Shown piece by piece: positions 24,620 through 33,791 of a stretch of DNA of 64,000 nt. Both the position numbers and the translations under genes were made by a program. The notes beneath the pieces are model-generated. The model ran no database searches. It was not told the DNA's origin and was given only the letters and a program-made list of their open reading frames with translations. Each line of letters starts with the position of its first letter. The first letter of the stretch is position 1. This DNA is from Brachyhypopomus gauderio (lineage: Eukaryota; Chordata; Actinopteri; Gymnotiformes; Hypopomidae): NCBI RefSeq assembly GCF_052324685.1, contig NC_135213.1, positions 41,636,700 to 41,700,699 on the forward strand, in the 5' to 3' direction.

Positions 24620-25435
24620 AGGTACTGCAGGCGGACTCGTTCACAGGAGTCTGATGTTCTTCATCAGGGCATCATGCCTCCAGAAGCACCAGTATCAGGT
24701 CCTACAACACAGCGGTCCACACCCCAGAAGGACAGTCTTGCCTCTCACCCCTCCACAGACAGCCCCCATGTCTTTGTCCTGCCCCCTGACACTGCGGGGA
24801 CGGCAAAGTTGAAGAGACGTTTGACCTTCACATCAGGTCCAGCTTCATCTGCTCCACCTCAGCAGAACCTGCCTGCACCTCCCCAGTGTGTCTCCTACAG
24901 CATGCCTACTGATCCTGGATTTTGTTTGGTGTATGTAGTGCCAGGACCTGGTCCAGACAGCCATAGCCAAGTGGTGGCACAAGGAGTGACACACATTATG
25001 CCTGCTACCACCAGCCACATTATGCCTGCTACCGCCAGCCACATTATGCCTGCTACCGCCAGCCATAGCCAAGGAGTGGCACACATTATGCCTGCTACCG
25101 CCAGCCATAGCCAAGGAGTGGCACACATTATGCCTGCTACCGCTGGATCCAGTCAGGGTGCGTTGGCAGTGACCCAGATGTCAGATGTGCCATACACGAC
25201 ACAGCAATACCGGAAGCGGAAATTGAAAAACGAGATGGCTGGTATAAAGACCCGCAAATATGTTCGCCACACCAGCGCTATAATTTGCAGGAGATGCCAA
25301 AAAGAGAGGAAGCCCCCCACACATCAACAGTACTTTGGCAACTGGTATTGTGAAGAAACTGACACCATGTCACTGGAGGATTGGAAGGCTATGCTGGTAG
25401 CACGGGGCTATGGAAAGAAGAAAGCCCCAAAATAA
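19174..25435 (+). CDS. Dada-like DDE transposase, spliced, 8 coding exons
   Basis: Coding exons, inferred from GT/AG sites and phase: 19174-19855, 19945-20031, 20139-22764 (contains a hAT insertion), 22851-23051, 23148-23671, 23770-24023, 24175-24420 and 24622-25435. Leaving out the hAT and one TSD copy, the exons keep one frame and give 1467 aa. Residues about 65-95 have an FGVFRGQTFKW motif. Residues 303-470 resemble the DUF6729 region, with a zinc site of C342, C347, C380 and C383. The catalytic region has D521 (KMDSTKK), D589 (YVDRDCC), a DxxH at 613-616 (DIWH) and E777 (STSLESFH), the pattern of the hAT/MuDR/P/Dada group. Then come an APPVSIS repeat, a second HIMPATAS repeat and a C-terminal CxxC...C motif. 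The hAT in exon 3 disrupts this copy. A domesticated host gene is unlikely given the tRNA target duplication. Confidence 0.75.
20801..21822. mobile_element. Non-autonomous hAT transposon (1022 bp) in transposase exon 3
   Basis: The terminal inverted repeats begin CAGGGGTACTCAACT and CAGGCGTACTCAACT. The 8-bp target duplication TTCTAGGG lies at 20793-20800 and 21823-21830. There is no transposase gene inside. A CCGCTCAACAACTTACGTTCG motif occurs near both ends. It splits the transposase after codon 477. The flanking frames still agree across it, so the host copy was open when it inserted. Confidence 0.92.
23366..23596 (+). repeat. 21-bp coding minisatellite (APPVSIS), 11 copies
   Basis: Eleven exact-length 21-bp units encode Ala-Pro-Pro-Val-Ser-Ile-Ser with only a few base changes. 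They keep frame and lie in the linker after the catalytic region. Copy number is likely polymorphic. Confidence 0.9.
24545..24612 (+). repeat. (TG)n microsatellite in the last intron
   Basis: About 34 TG repeats end 10 bp before the TAG acceptor of the last exon. They take the place of a normal polypyrimidine tract, which could weaken splicing here. Confidence 0.95.
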
Positions 25436-25643
25436 AAATTATGTGTCTGCATAATTGTATATATTATAATTGTATATATGTGCCATGATTGTAAATATAT
25501 TAGTAGTAGCTGTAGTGTTAGTATCTTAGTCAAGTCAAAACATTGTGTATTTGTATATATTAAACATTGTAATTTTTTAAATTATTTGCATAGGTATCTG
25601 TAAACGTTGTATATATATTATATATATATTATTTATATTATAA
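25436..25643. other. 3' UTR and AT-rich DNA after the transposase gene
   Basis: AATAAA overlaps the stop codon region at about 25433. The rest is strongly AT-rich with TATATATT runs, in which the LTR element inserted. Confidence 0.5.
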
Positions 25644-28185
25644 TGTCACGTTGAGGACCCCGGCCCCTCCCTTTTGGGCGTGTGTTTACGTAGTCTACGT
25701 GCATCGTCTGCGTCTGTGGATATCTCGTGGTGATGGCTATGTCATGTGATAATCCGTCTCACCTGTGAATCGTCTCGTAATCACCTGGGGTTAATGTGGT
25801 TTGTCTATTTAATGTGCGCTCGCGCAGTGTCCTGTGCTCGTCGTTGTCTAAGTCTACACGTTGTGTGTATGAGAAGTGGTTTACGTGCGCTATTGCGCTA
25901 TATCTCTGTTTTTCGTGCGCGTTACGCGCTACAATAAAAGTGACGTCAGTCAAGCCAGAGGGATTCGTGTCTCGTCCTTCGTCCAAGCCCCGAGCGTCAC
26001 AGAACGACGAGCCGCGAAGAGACACCAACATGCCAGGCTACGCCACCCGGCATAAGAAGGCGGATCGCCCCAGCAAGCGGCACCACCGCTCTTCTTCCTC
26101 TCCCCCGCGCCGCAAAGCCCAGCCGACTCGGGCACAGCTTATGCAGGACCCCGAGTGCGCGTACCTGCTGTGCGCGGCTCGGGAGACATCCATACCCGAG
26201 CTGGCGGAGGAGTACCGCCGGACAGCGGCACGGGTGTGGGAGGAGAGGCACCCAGCTCCTTCCCGGGAAGGATCACCCATACGGGTGAGTAACCCAGAGC
26301 TCCACGAGGCGTCGCCACCAGAGGGCATGCTCGTAGAGGAGGAGAACCCGCCGACGCTGGCGCAGCTAGAGGAGGACCCGGTGTGCGCCTTCCAGTCGGC
26401 CTCAGCCCGGCGGCTAGAGGAGAGGGAACCCGAGCTGGCAGAGTCCCTCCGCCAGGGCGCGGTGCGGATTTGGAGGGAGCGACACTCCCCTCCATCCCGC
26501 GTCCTCTCGCCTCTGAGGGTGGGCTCCTGCGTCTTCGGTGCTGCCGAGTCCACCCCAGAGAGCGAATTTGGGGAGGTGGACTCCGAGGAGGAGCAAGAGG
26601 AAGCGGAGGAGGCCTACCCTCCCTCTCTGTACGATGCTTCCACCGTTGACTATGGTGGGGAAGGGGAGGAATCCTACCCCCCGTCGGTGAACGACGACAG
26701 TGAGGAAGAGGAGGAGCAAGAGGAGGTGGAGGAAGCCTACCCTCCATCTCTGTATGATGCCTCCACCATTGACTATGGTGGGGAGGGGGAGGACTCCTAC
26801 CCCCCGTCGGTGGACGACTACGGTGAGGATGAGGAGGAGTCAGAGGAAGAATATCTCCCTCCGCCCGTGGATTCCTCTCCCACCGTCGAGGAGGGGGAGG
26901 AGTGCTCCGACGGCGGGTACTCCGCCTACCCCGCTGGAGACGGTGAGGAGGAGGAGGGCACGGACAGCGACCTCTATTCAGAGGAGGAGGGCAGTGCGCC
27001 TCCCTCCGAGTGTTCCGTGGGAACTGTAAAGGGAGGGGGCACTCCTGGGGAGACCGCGTCCTCCGGACCTTCCAGGGCCAGCCCCATGGACTATTCCCGG
27101 GGTGAGAGCCCGGCTAAGTCTATGGAAGGGGTCCTGGAGGGCGAGGAGGAGCCGATGGACTATGAGGAGGAGCTCCCTCACGCTGCGCCTGGCAAGCCCG
27201 CCAGCTACGCTGCCTCGGACACGTCCGCCCGCGGCGTTGCACCTGGCACGTCCGCCCGCTGCGCTGCCCCTGGCACGTCAGCCCGCCGCGCTGCCCCTGG
27301 CACATCAGCCCGCCGCGCTGCCCCTGGCACGTCAGCCCGCCGCGCTGCCCCTGGCACGTCAGCCCGCCGCGCTGCCCCTGGCACGTCAGCCCGCCGCGCT
27401 GCACCTGGCGGAGAGCCCGCAGCAAAGGCAGGAGGAGCACCGCCTACCGCAGCGCCTGCAGCCCCAGCAGCTCCGGACCTCTCTCCCCTGCTCGCTCTCC
27501 TCCTGGCGCGAAGCCTGGCGCCCATGTCGTGTGTGTGTGTTCCCGTGTTTGTCAGTCTTCCCCTTTGTGTGCCAAACCCGTTTTTTCCTCTTGTGCCACT
27601 GTGTGTGAGCGTGCCTGTTTGTGTGTTTGTTCCGTTTAATGTGTCTTCCGTCTTTTCCCCCGTCTTCCCAGGGAGGGTGTTCTAGGCGGTCCGTGGCGGA
27701 CGCTTCACCAAGGGTAGTCACCTCCCAGACGCAGGACGGAGCGCGTCGGATCCGCCCATCGTCGTGGGTTCGGGGCACTCGGTCCTGTTGGCACCCCGGG
27801 ACGGGTAGTGCCCTTGGAGGGGGCGTCTGTCACGTTGAGGACCCCGGCCCCTCCCTTTTGGGCGTGTGTTTACGTAGTCTACGTGCATCGTCTGCGTCTG
27901 TGGATATCTCGTGGTGATGGCTATGTCATGTGATAATCCGTCTCACCTGTGAATCGTCTCGTAATCACCTGGGGTTAATGTGGTTTGTCTATTTAATGTG
28001 CGCTCGCGCAGTGTCCTGTGCTCGTCGTTGTCTAAGTCTACACGTTGTGTGTATGAGAAGTGGTTTACGTGCGCTATTGCGCTATATCTCTGTTTTTCGT
28101 GCGCGTTACGCGCTACAATAAAAGTGACGTCAGTCAAGCCAGAGGGATTCGTGTCTCGTCCTTCGTCCAAGCCCCGAGCGTCACA
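25644..28185 (+). mobile_element. Young non-autonomous LTR retroelement (2542 bp)
   Basis: The two 358-bp LTRs (25644-26001 and 27828-28185) begin TGTCACG and end GCGTCACA. They look identical by eye, so the insertion is recent. The 5-bp target duplication TATAA flanks it (25639-25643 and 28186-28190). The 1.8-kb interior has one reading frame of unknown function, with no reverse transcriptase, protease or integrase. The element looks whole for a non-autonomous type that must borrow its enzymes. A purine-rich GGAGGGGG tract precedes the right LTR. No clear primer-binding site was found. The family is not known. Confidence 0.88.
26030..27685 (+). CDS. Unknown acidic, repeat-rich protein of the LTR element
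   Basis: The open frame starts 28 bp after the left LTR (MPGYATRHKK) and gives 551 aa. The N-terminus is basic (RPSKRHHRSSSSPPRRK). It is followed by two copies of a roughly 65-aa module with the pattern AQL..DP.CA....A and W.ERH..PSR..SP.RV. Next come long acidic Glu/Asp stretches with repeated YPPSLYDAST, then tandem PGTSARRAA repeats. The C-terminus becomes hydrophobic (VCVPVFVSLPLCV). It does not resemble Gag, Pol or Env as I know them. It may be a structural or packaging protein of a non-autonomous element, or not translated at all. Confidence 0.5.
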   Translation: MPGYATRHKKADRPSKRHHRSSSSPPRRKAQPTRAQLMQDPECAYLLCAARETSIPELAEEYRRTAARVWEERHPAPSREGSPIRVSNPELHEASPPEGMLVEEENPPTLAQLEEDPVCAFQSASARRLEEREPELAESLRQGAVRIWRERHSPPSRVLSPLRVGSCVFGAAESTPESEFGEVDSEEEQEEAEEAYPPSLYDASTVDYGGEGEESYPPSVNDDSEEEEEQEEVEEAYPPSLYDASTIDYGGEGEDSYPPSVDDYGEDEEESEEEYLPPPVDSSPTVEEGEECSDGGYSAYPAGDGEEEEGTDSDLYSEEEGSAPPSECSVGTVKGGGTPGETASSGPSRASPMDYSRGESPAKSMEGVLEGEEEPMDYEEELPHAAPGKPASYAASDTSARGVAPGTSARCAAPGTSARRAAPGTSARRAAPGTSARRAAPGTSARRAAPGTSARRAAPGGEPAAKAGGAPPTAAPAAPAAPDLSPLLALLLARSLAPMSCVCVPVFVSLPLCVPNPFFPLVPLCVSVPVCVFVPFNVSSVFSPVFPGRVF

Positions 28186-28190
28186 TATAA

Positions 28191-28631
28191 TATAATAATA
28201 TATATATATTATATATTATATATATATATTATATATATATATATATATTATATATTGTGGATAATGTTCTCTAATGTGTTGTGTTTTTAATAAAAGTGCC
28301 TGGTTGGTTTTATCGTTCATAATAAATGTGTTGTGTTTGGATTTATCGTTCATAATAAATGTGTTGTGTTTTAAACATGTGTCTGGTTGGTTTTATCGTT
28401 TATAATATCACGCATTTCCTTTATATTTAACCAATTTATAAATATGTAATATCACGCGCTTCCTTTGTATTTAAGTATTTATGAACGTGTCCGATAATAT
28501 CGCGCATTTCCTTTGCATTTAACTATTTCCAAACTTGTCCGATGCGGGATTCGATACGATGCTCGACTGGGCGAATCTTAGTAATTGTTTACTATTAATA
28601 GCGCCGAAACCTCGACACACACGCGCAGTCC
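28191..28631 (+). repeat. Right end of the Dada-like element with subterminal repeats
   Basis: After a TA-rich tract (to about 28255) come three copies of a GTTGTGTTT...TTTATCGTTCATAAT motif at about 28270-28405. Three copies of TAATATCACGCATTTCCTTT or a variant follow at about 28403, 28447 and 28494. Such repeats near transposon ends are usual transposase-binding candidates. Confidence 0.6.
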
Positions 28632-28698
28632 TTGGCGCAGTAGGTAGCGCGTCAGTCTCATAATCTGAAGGTCGTGAGTTCGACCCTCACACGGGGCA
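28632..28698 (+). pseudogene. tRNA-Met (CAT), 3' piece of the split gene, unit 1
   Basis: This is positions 7-73 of elongator tRNA-Met, with anticodon loop CTCATAA and a T-arm matching the array. The first six bases are replaced by the transposon end (CAGTCC), so the acceptor stem cannot form. Box A and box B are present, so it might still be transcribed but should not mature. Confidence 0.85.
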
Positions 28699-28706
28699 GC
28701 AGAAGC

Positions 28707-28711
28707 TTTTT
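28707..28711 (+). terminator. Pol III terminator of tRNA-Met (unit 1; same in all units)
   Basis: TTTTT lies 8 bp after the tRNA end. tRNA-Asp has TTTT about 10 bp downstream on the minus strand. tRNA-Ser has none until about 55 bp downstream (GCCAGTTTTAAAT), so its primary transcript should carry a longer trailer. Confidence 0.7.
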
Positions 28712-29281
28712 GAAAAGATTGACGAGCCCCCAAAAGATGCTCAAACGCTCTTTCCTTATTCACTCGCATGCTGAGCACACCCCCTACCTGAAAATAGTAT
28801 TGGCACATGACTCTTACAGGTCATCCCTAGTTGATTCAAGCTGTGCTTTTTCTTTTGTAAATTCGCGTGTACACAGCAAGATGTGTTGCATCCAATTCAA
28901 TTCTCTCCACTGACCGTTCAGTCAATACCTTGATGGCGTCTGTATTGACACCTCTACTGAGACATCAAGCTGCCTCTTTGGAGCATGTTCGCTCCCAGAT
29001 CAAACTGCAGTGTCGTGGTGCCAACACAGAATAATGGACCACGTCGGACACTTTTCACTTTTGATTCTTTTTGATTCACTTTTGATGACACGCTTTTGAA
29101 TACCTGATCACCTGGAATTGGTACCAGCTTGAAGTTAATAGTGAGTAGACTTATGGAGATTCATTTATTTGAATTTTCTTCTCAAGCCATTTGCAACTCA
29201 GAAGCAATGACACTTGTGCACTCATCATTGAGCTTGAGGAAGTCCAAGGAATTGATCTCTATGTTACTCTCGCTCCGCCGA
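28712..29281. other. Array spacer between tRNA-Met and tRNA-Ser (unit 1 as type)
   Basis: No further RNA gene or protein is recognised in this spacer or the other unit spacers (29364-29767 and 29840-30601). Open frames of 60-95 codons recur in every unit only because the units are near identical. A 77-78 bp motif from CTTCTC(A/T)(A/T)GCCATTTGCAACT to CC(A/C)AGGAATTGA occurs on both sides of tRNA-Ser (29178-29255 and 29431-29507), an old internal duplication. Confidence 0.6.
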
Positions 29282-29363
29282 GCTGCGATGGCCGAGAGGT
29301 TAAGGCGTTGGACTTGAAATCCAATGGGGTTTCCCCGCGCAGGTTCGACTCCTGCTTGCAGCG
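29282..29363 (+). tRNA. tRNA-Ser (TGA), unit 1
   Basis: This 82-bp gene reads UCA codons. Its acceptor is GCTGCGA/TTGCAGC. The anticodon stem-loop is TTGGA-CTTGAAA-TCCAA, the variable arm is the long class II type, and box B is GGTTCGACTCC. The D-arm ends TTAAGGC, the standard form. Discriminator base G is as expected for serine. Confidence 0.95.
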
Positions 29364-29767
29364 TGAGTGTCTTGTTGGGCGTGTGGAAAGAGAGAGTGTG
29401 CTCTCTTCCTGCTAGCCAGTTTTAAATATGCTTCTCATGCCATTTGCAACTTTGTGCTGCCAAACTTTAGCAGTCCTAACTGATCCTGAAATAGTCCCAG
29501 GAATTGAGTTACAAATGGCTGCTTCGTCGTTACAATGTGTTGGCATGGAAATGCAGTGGGGTCTCTTGCAGCGTAGAGGATTAACTTGCCTCTCTAATGT
29601 GATTTGTGATGAGACCTTATGCCACCAGTGGGGAGAGCTCGCACTCACAGGTGCTTCATCCAAAGATCTTCATGCAACATAGCGATGTCTTGTTTCAGGT
29701 AAAAGAAAAAGTGCCACATTCTTTCATGGCCGGTCACTGGTTGCTCCGCCTTGCGCTAAAAGAGGGT

Positions 29768-29839
29768 CTCCCCGTCTGGGTATCGAACCCCGGTCTTCCG
29801 CGTGACAGGCGGAGATACTATCCACTATACTAACGAGGA
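29768..29839 (-). tRNA. tRNA-Asp (GTC), unit 1, T-arm variant
   Basis: This 72-bp gene on the minus strand decodes GAY. Its anticodon loop is CTGTCAC and its acceptor is TCCTCGT/ACGGGGA. Compared with all other array copies it has two changes in the T-arm, giving TATCGAACCC instead of AATCGAACCC on the + strand plus a G-to-T nearby. One T-stem pair is lost. It is the edge copy of the array and may be drifting. Confidence 0.85.
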
Positions 29840-30601
29840 CACGTGCTGTGTCTCGCAGTGATGCTGAGTCAGGTGACGTGCACTTGTCCCCTTGATTTTA
29901 AAGTACTCTGAATCATTGTGCCTGCAAGGAGGTGGTAAAAAGAACACATTGTGGTGATATTGACTCACTGTTGCCACTCCTCTTTTACCATCGTCAGTTT
30001 GTGGACTTATGATAGGAAAAACTCAAAGAATCTTGGTGACCTACAGGTTTGATTCATCTGCCTTCCTAGTTAAGTCATGCAAACCATTTGCTGCAAAATT
30101 GGCTTTAGCTACATTGGCAATTCATTTTGTCTTTGTATTCCAGTGCATTGTACCGAACTGCAATATCCATCTTAGATCAACTGAGATTTTGCATTTCTCT
30201 CTTTCCCACATGCAAGTTCTGAATTTCTTGGCACACATTACTGCTTTACATCTACTAAAAGCACTCCAGAGAAAGCTTCACTTCATACCTTCATGAGGTA
30301 GCTGTCGTTTGTACTTGTATTTTGGTGGTATTTTTGTTTTTTTTTTGTTTGTGTGCGTTGTTTGTCTACTCTTGGAACATCCTGTGATTGGTTAGGGTAG
30401 GATTAGAGTTTAATTATGTTGGCCTCAGATTCTGGTTAATTCCAGGCTTCTTGTGCTAACCTTGTTGTTTGTTAGCTGTTGTTGGCAGTAATTAGTTGCT
30501 GCAGGTGCACTTGCCGCCATGCTCCAAGGAGTGAATTGGGGGCGGATACATTTTTTCTCCAGCTTTGTTAGTTCTTCCTCAGCCTCGCTTCTTCTTTCCT
30601 A

Positions 30602-30674
30602 GCCTCGTTAGCGCAGTAGGTAGCGCGTCAGTCTCATAATCTGAAGGTCGTGAGTTCGACCCTCACACGGGGTA
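30602..30674 (+). tRNA. tRNA-Met (CAT, elongator), unit 2
   Basis: This 73-bp gene has box A TTAGCGCAGTAGG, anticodon loop CTCATAA and box B AGTTCGACCCT. It starts with GCC and lacks initiator features, so it is the elongator type. Position 72 is T instead of C, making the first acceptor pair G-T in this copy only. Confidence 0.92.
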
Positions 30675-31257
30675 GCAGAAGCTTTTTGAAAAGATTGACG
30701 AGCCCCCAAAAGATGCTCAAACGCTCTTTCCTTATTCACTCGCATGCTGAGCACACCCCCTACCTGAAAATAGTATTGGCACATGACTCTTACAGGTCAT
30801 CCCTAGTTGATTCAAGCTGTGCTTTTTCTTTTGTAAATTCGCGTGTACACAGCAAGTTGTGTTGCATCCAATTCAATTCTCTCCACTGACCGTTCAGTCA
30901 ATACCTTGATGGCGTCTGTATTGACACCTCTACTGAGACATCAAGCTGCCTCTTTGGAGCATGTTCGCTCCCAGATCAAACTGCAGTGTCGTGGTGCCAA
31001 CACAGAATAATGGACCACGTCGGACACTTTTCACTTTTGATTCTTTTTGATTCACTTTTGATGACACGCTTTTGAATACCTGATCACCTGGAATTGGTAC
31101 CAGCTTGAAGTTAATAGTGAGTAGACTTATGGAGATTCATTTATTTGAATTTTCTTCTCAAGCCATTTGCAACTCAGAAGCAATGACACTTGTGCACTCA
31201 TCATTGAGCTTGAGGAAGTCCAAGGAATTGATCTCTATGTTACTCTCGCTCCGCCGA

Positions 31258-31339
31258 GCTGCGATGGCCGAGAGGTTAAGGCGTTGGACTTGAAATCCAA
31301 TGGGGTTTCCCCGCGCAGGTTCGACTCCTGCTTGCAGCG
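31258..31339 (+). tRNA. tRNA-Ser (TGA), unit 2
   Basis: Standard D-arm form (TTAAGGC); identical to unit 1. Confidence 0.95.
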
Positions 31340-31743
31340 TGAGTGTCTTGTTGGGCGTGTGGAAAGAGAGAGTGTGCTCTCTTCCTGCTAGCCAGTTTTA
31401 AATATGCTTCTCATGCCATTTGCAACTTTGTGCTGCCAAACTTTAGCAGTCCTAACTGATCCTGAAATAGTCCCAGGAATTGAGTTACAAATGGCTGCTT
31501 CGTCGTTACAATGTGTTGGCATGGAAATGCAGTGGGGTCTCTTGCAGCGTAGAGGATTAACTTGCCTCTCTAATGTGATTTGTGATGAGACCTTATGCCA
31601 CCAGTGGGGAGAGCTCGCACTCACAGGTGCTTCATCCAAAGATCTTCATGCAACATAGCGATGTCTTGTTTCAGGTAAAAGAAAAAGTGCCACATTCTTT
31701 CATGGCCGGTCACTGGTTGCTCCGCCTTGCGCTAAAAGAGGGT

Positions 31744-31815
31744 CTCCCCGTCGGGGAATCGAACCCCGGTCTTCCGCGTGACAGGCGGAGATACTATCCA
31801 CTATACTAACGAGGA
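31744..31815 (-). tRNA. tRNA-Asp (GTC), unit 2
   Basis: First copy with the array consensus. The T-arm is GGGGTTCGATTCCCC, fully paired. The sequence appears unchanged in units 2-18. Confidence 0.95.
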
Positions 31816-32577
31816 CACGTGCTGTGTCTCGCAGTGATGCTGAGTCAGGTGACGTGCACTTGTCCCCTTGATTTTAAAGTACTCTGAATCATTGTGCCTG
31901 CAAGGAGGTGGTAAAAAGAACACATTGTGGTGATATTGACTCACTGTTGCCACTCCTCTTTTACCATCGTCAGTTTGTGGACTTATGATAGGAAAAACTC
32001 AAAGAATCTTGGTGACCTACAGGTTTGATTCATCTGCCTTCCTAGTTAAGTCATGCGAACCATTTGCTGCAAAATTGGCTTTAGCTACATTGGCAATTCA
32101 TTTTGTCTTCGTATTCCAGTGCATTGTACCGAACTGCAATATCCATCTTAGATCAACTGAGATTTTGCATTTCTCTCTTTCCCACATGCAAGTTCTGAAT
32201 TTCTTGGCACACATTACTGCTTTGCATCTACTAAAAGCACTCCAGAGAAAGCTTCACTTCATACCTTCATGAGGTAGGTGTCGTTTGTACCTGTATTTTG
32301 GTGGTATTTTTGTTTTTTTTTTGTTTGTGTGCGTTGTTTGTCTACTCCTGGAACATCTTGTGATTGGTTAGGGTAGGATTAGAGTTTAATTACGTTGGCC
32401 TCAGATTCTGGTTAATTCCAGGCTTCTTGTGCTAACCTTGTTGTTTGTTAGCTGTTGTTGGCAGTAATTAGTTGCTGCAGGTGCACTTGCCGCTATGCTC
32501 CAAGGAGTGAATTGGGGGCGGATACATTTTTTCTCCAGCTTTGTTAGTTCTTCCTCAGCCTCGCTTCTTCTTTCCTA

Positions 32578-32650
32578 GCCTCGTTAGCGCAGTAGGTAGC
32601 GCGTCAGTCTCATAATCTGAAGGTCGTGAGTTCGACCCTCACACGGGGCA
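32578..32650 (+). tRNA. tRNA-Met (CAT), unit 3
   Basis: Array consensus. The acceptor GCCTCGT/ACGGGGC is fully paired apart from one T-G. Confidence 0.95.
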
Positions 32651-33233
32651 GCAGAAGCTTTTTGAAAAGATTGACGAGCCCCCAAAAGATGCTCAAACGC
32701 TCTTTCCTTATTCACTCGCATGCTGAGCACACCCCCTACCTGAAAATAGTATTGGCACATGACTCTTACAGGTCATCCCTAGTTGATTCAAGCTGTGCTT
32801 TTTCTTTTGTAAATTCGCGTGTACACAGCAAGTTGTGTTGCATCCAATTCAATTCTCTCCACTGACCGTTCAGTCAATACCTTGATGGCGTCTGTATTGA
32901 CACCTCTACTGAGACATCAAGCTGCCTCTTTGGAGCATGTTCGCTCCCAGATCAAACTGCAGTGTCGTGGTGCCAACACAGAATAATGGACCACGTCGGA
33001 CACTTTTCACTTTTGATTCTTTTTGATTCACTTTTGATGACACGCTTTTGAATACCTGATCACCTGGAATTGGTACCAGCTTGAAGTTAATAGTGAGTAG
33101 ACTTATGGAGATTCATTTATTTGAATTTTCTTCTCAAGCCATTTGCAACTCAGAAGCAATGACACTTGTGCACTCATCATTGAGCTTGAGGAAGTCCAAG
33201 GAATTGATCTCTATGTTACTCTCGCTCCGCCGA

Positions 33234-33315
33234 GCTGCGATGGCCGAGAGGTTATGGCGTTGGACTTGAAATCCAATGGGGTTTCCCCGCGCAGGTTCGA
33301 CTCCTGCTTGCAGCG
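33234..33315 (+). tRNA. tRNA-Ser (TGA), unit 3, D-arm variant
   Basis: First copy with TTATGGC instead of TTAAGGC. The conserved A just before the 3' D-stem (A21 in standard numbering) is T. Anticodon, acceptor and T-arm are unchanged. Confidence 0.88.
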
Positions 33316-33719
33316 TGAGTGTCTTGTTGGGCATGTGGAAAGAGAGAGTGTGCTCTCTTCCTGCTAGCCAGTTTTAAATATGCTTCTCATGCCATTTGCA
33401 ACTTTGTGCTGACAAACTTTAGCAGTCCTAACTGATCCTGAAATAGTCCCAGGAATTGAGTTACAAATGGCTGCTTCGTCGTTACAATGTGTTGGCATGG
33501 AAATGCAGTGGGGTCTCTTGCAGCGTAGAGGATTAACTTGCCTCTCTAATGTGATTTGTGATGAGACCTTATGCCACCAGTGGGGAGAGCTCGCACTCAC
33601 AGGTGCTTCATCCAAAGATCTTCATGCAACATAGCGATGTCTTGTTTCAGGTAAAAGAAAAAGTGCCACATTCTTTCATGGCCGGTCACTGGTTGCTCCG
33701 CCTTGCGCTAAAAGAGGGT

Positions 33720-33791
33720 CTCCCCGTCGGGGAATCGAACCCCGGTCTTCCGCGTGACAGGCGGAGATACTATCCACTATACTAACGAGGA
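33720..33791 (-). tRNA. tRNA-Asp (GTC), unit 3
   Basis: Consensus copy. The flanking spacer has GCAGTAATG instead of GCAGTGATG, shared only with unit 13. Confidence 0.95.

Larger units (their letters stand above)
17799..28631 (+). mobile_element. Dada-like DNA transposon inserted in tRNA-Met, with nested insertions
   Basis: The two edges lie at the same point of a tRNA-Met gene (box A) and are flanked by TTGGCGC at 17792-17798 and 28632-28638. Removing 10,833 bp plus one repeat copy leaves an uninterrupted tRNA gene. Inside is a promoter and a nine-exon gene for a DDE transposase-like protein. The ends share little inverted similarity beyond GTCGAGG at 17815-17821 and its complement at 28610-28616. 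The Dada superfamily is known for 6-7 bp target duplications and for insertion into U6, U1 and tRNA genes, which fits. Without the nested hAT and LTR elements the element would be about 7.3 kb. Family assignment is inference from target, duplication length and transposase motifs. Confidence 0.75.

Noticed and set aside
24895-25128. Minus-strand open frames over the transposase last exon
   Set aside because: These are the antisense of the HIMPATAS coding repeat, which is supported on the + strand by phase-matched splicing.
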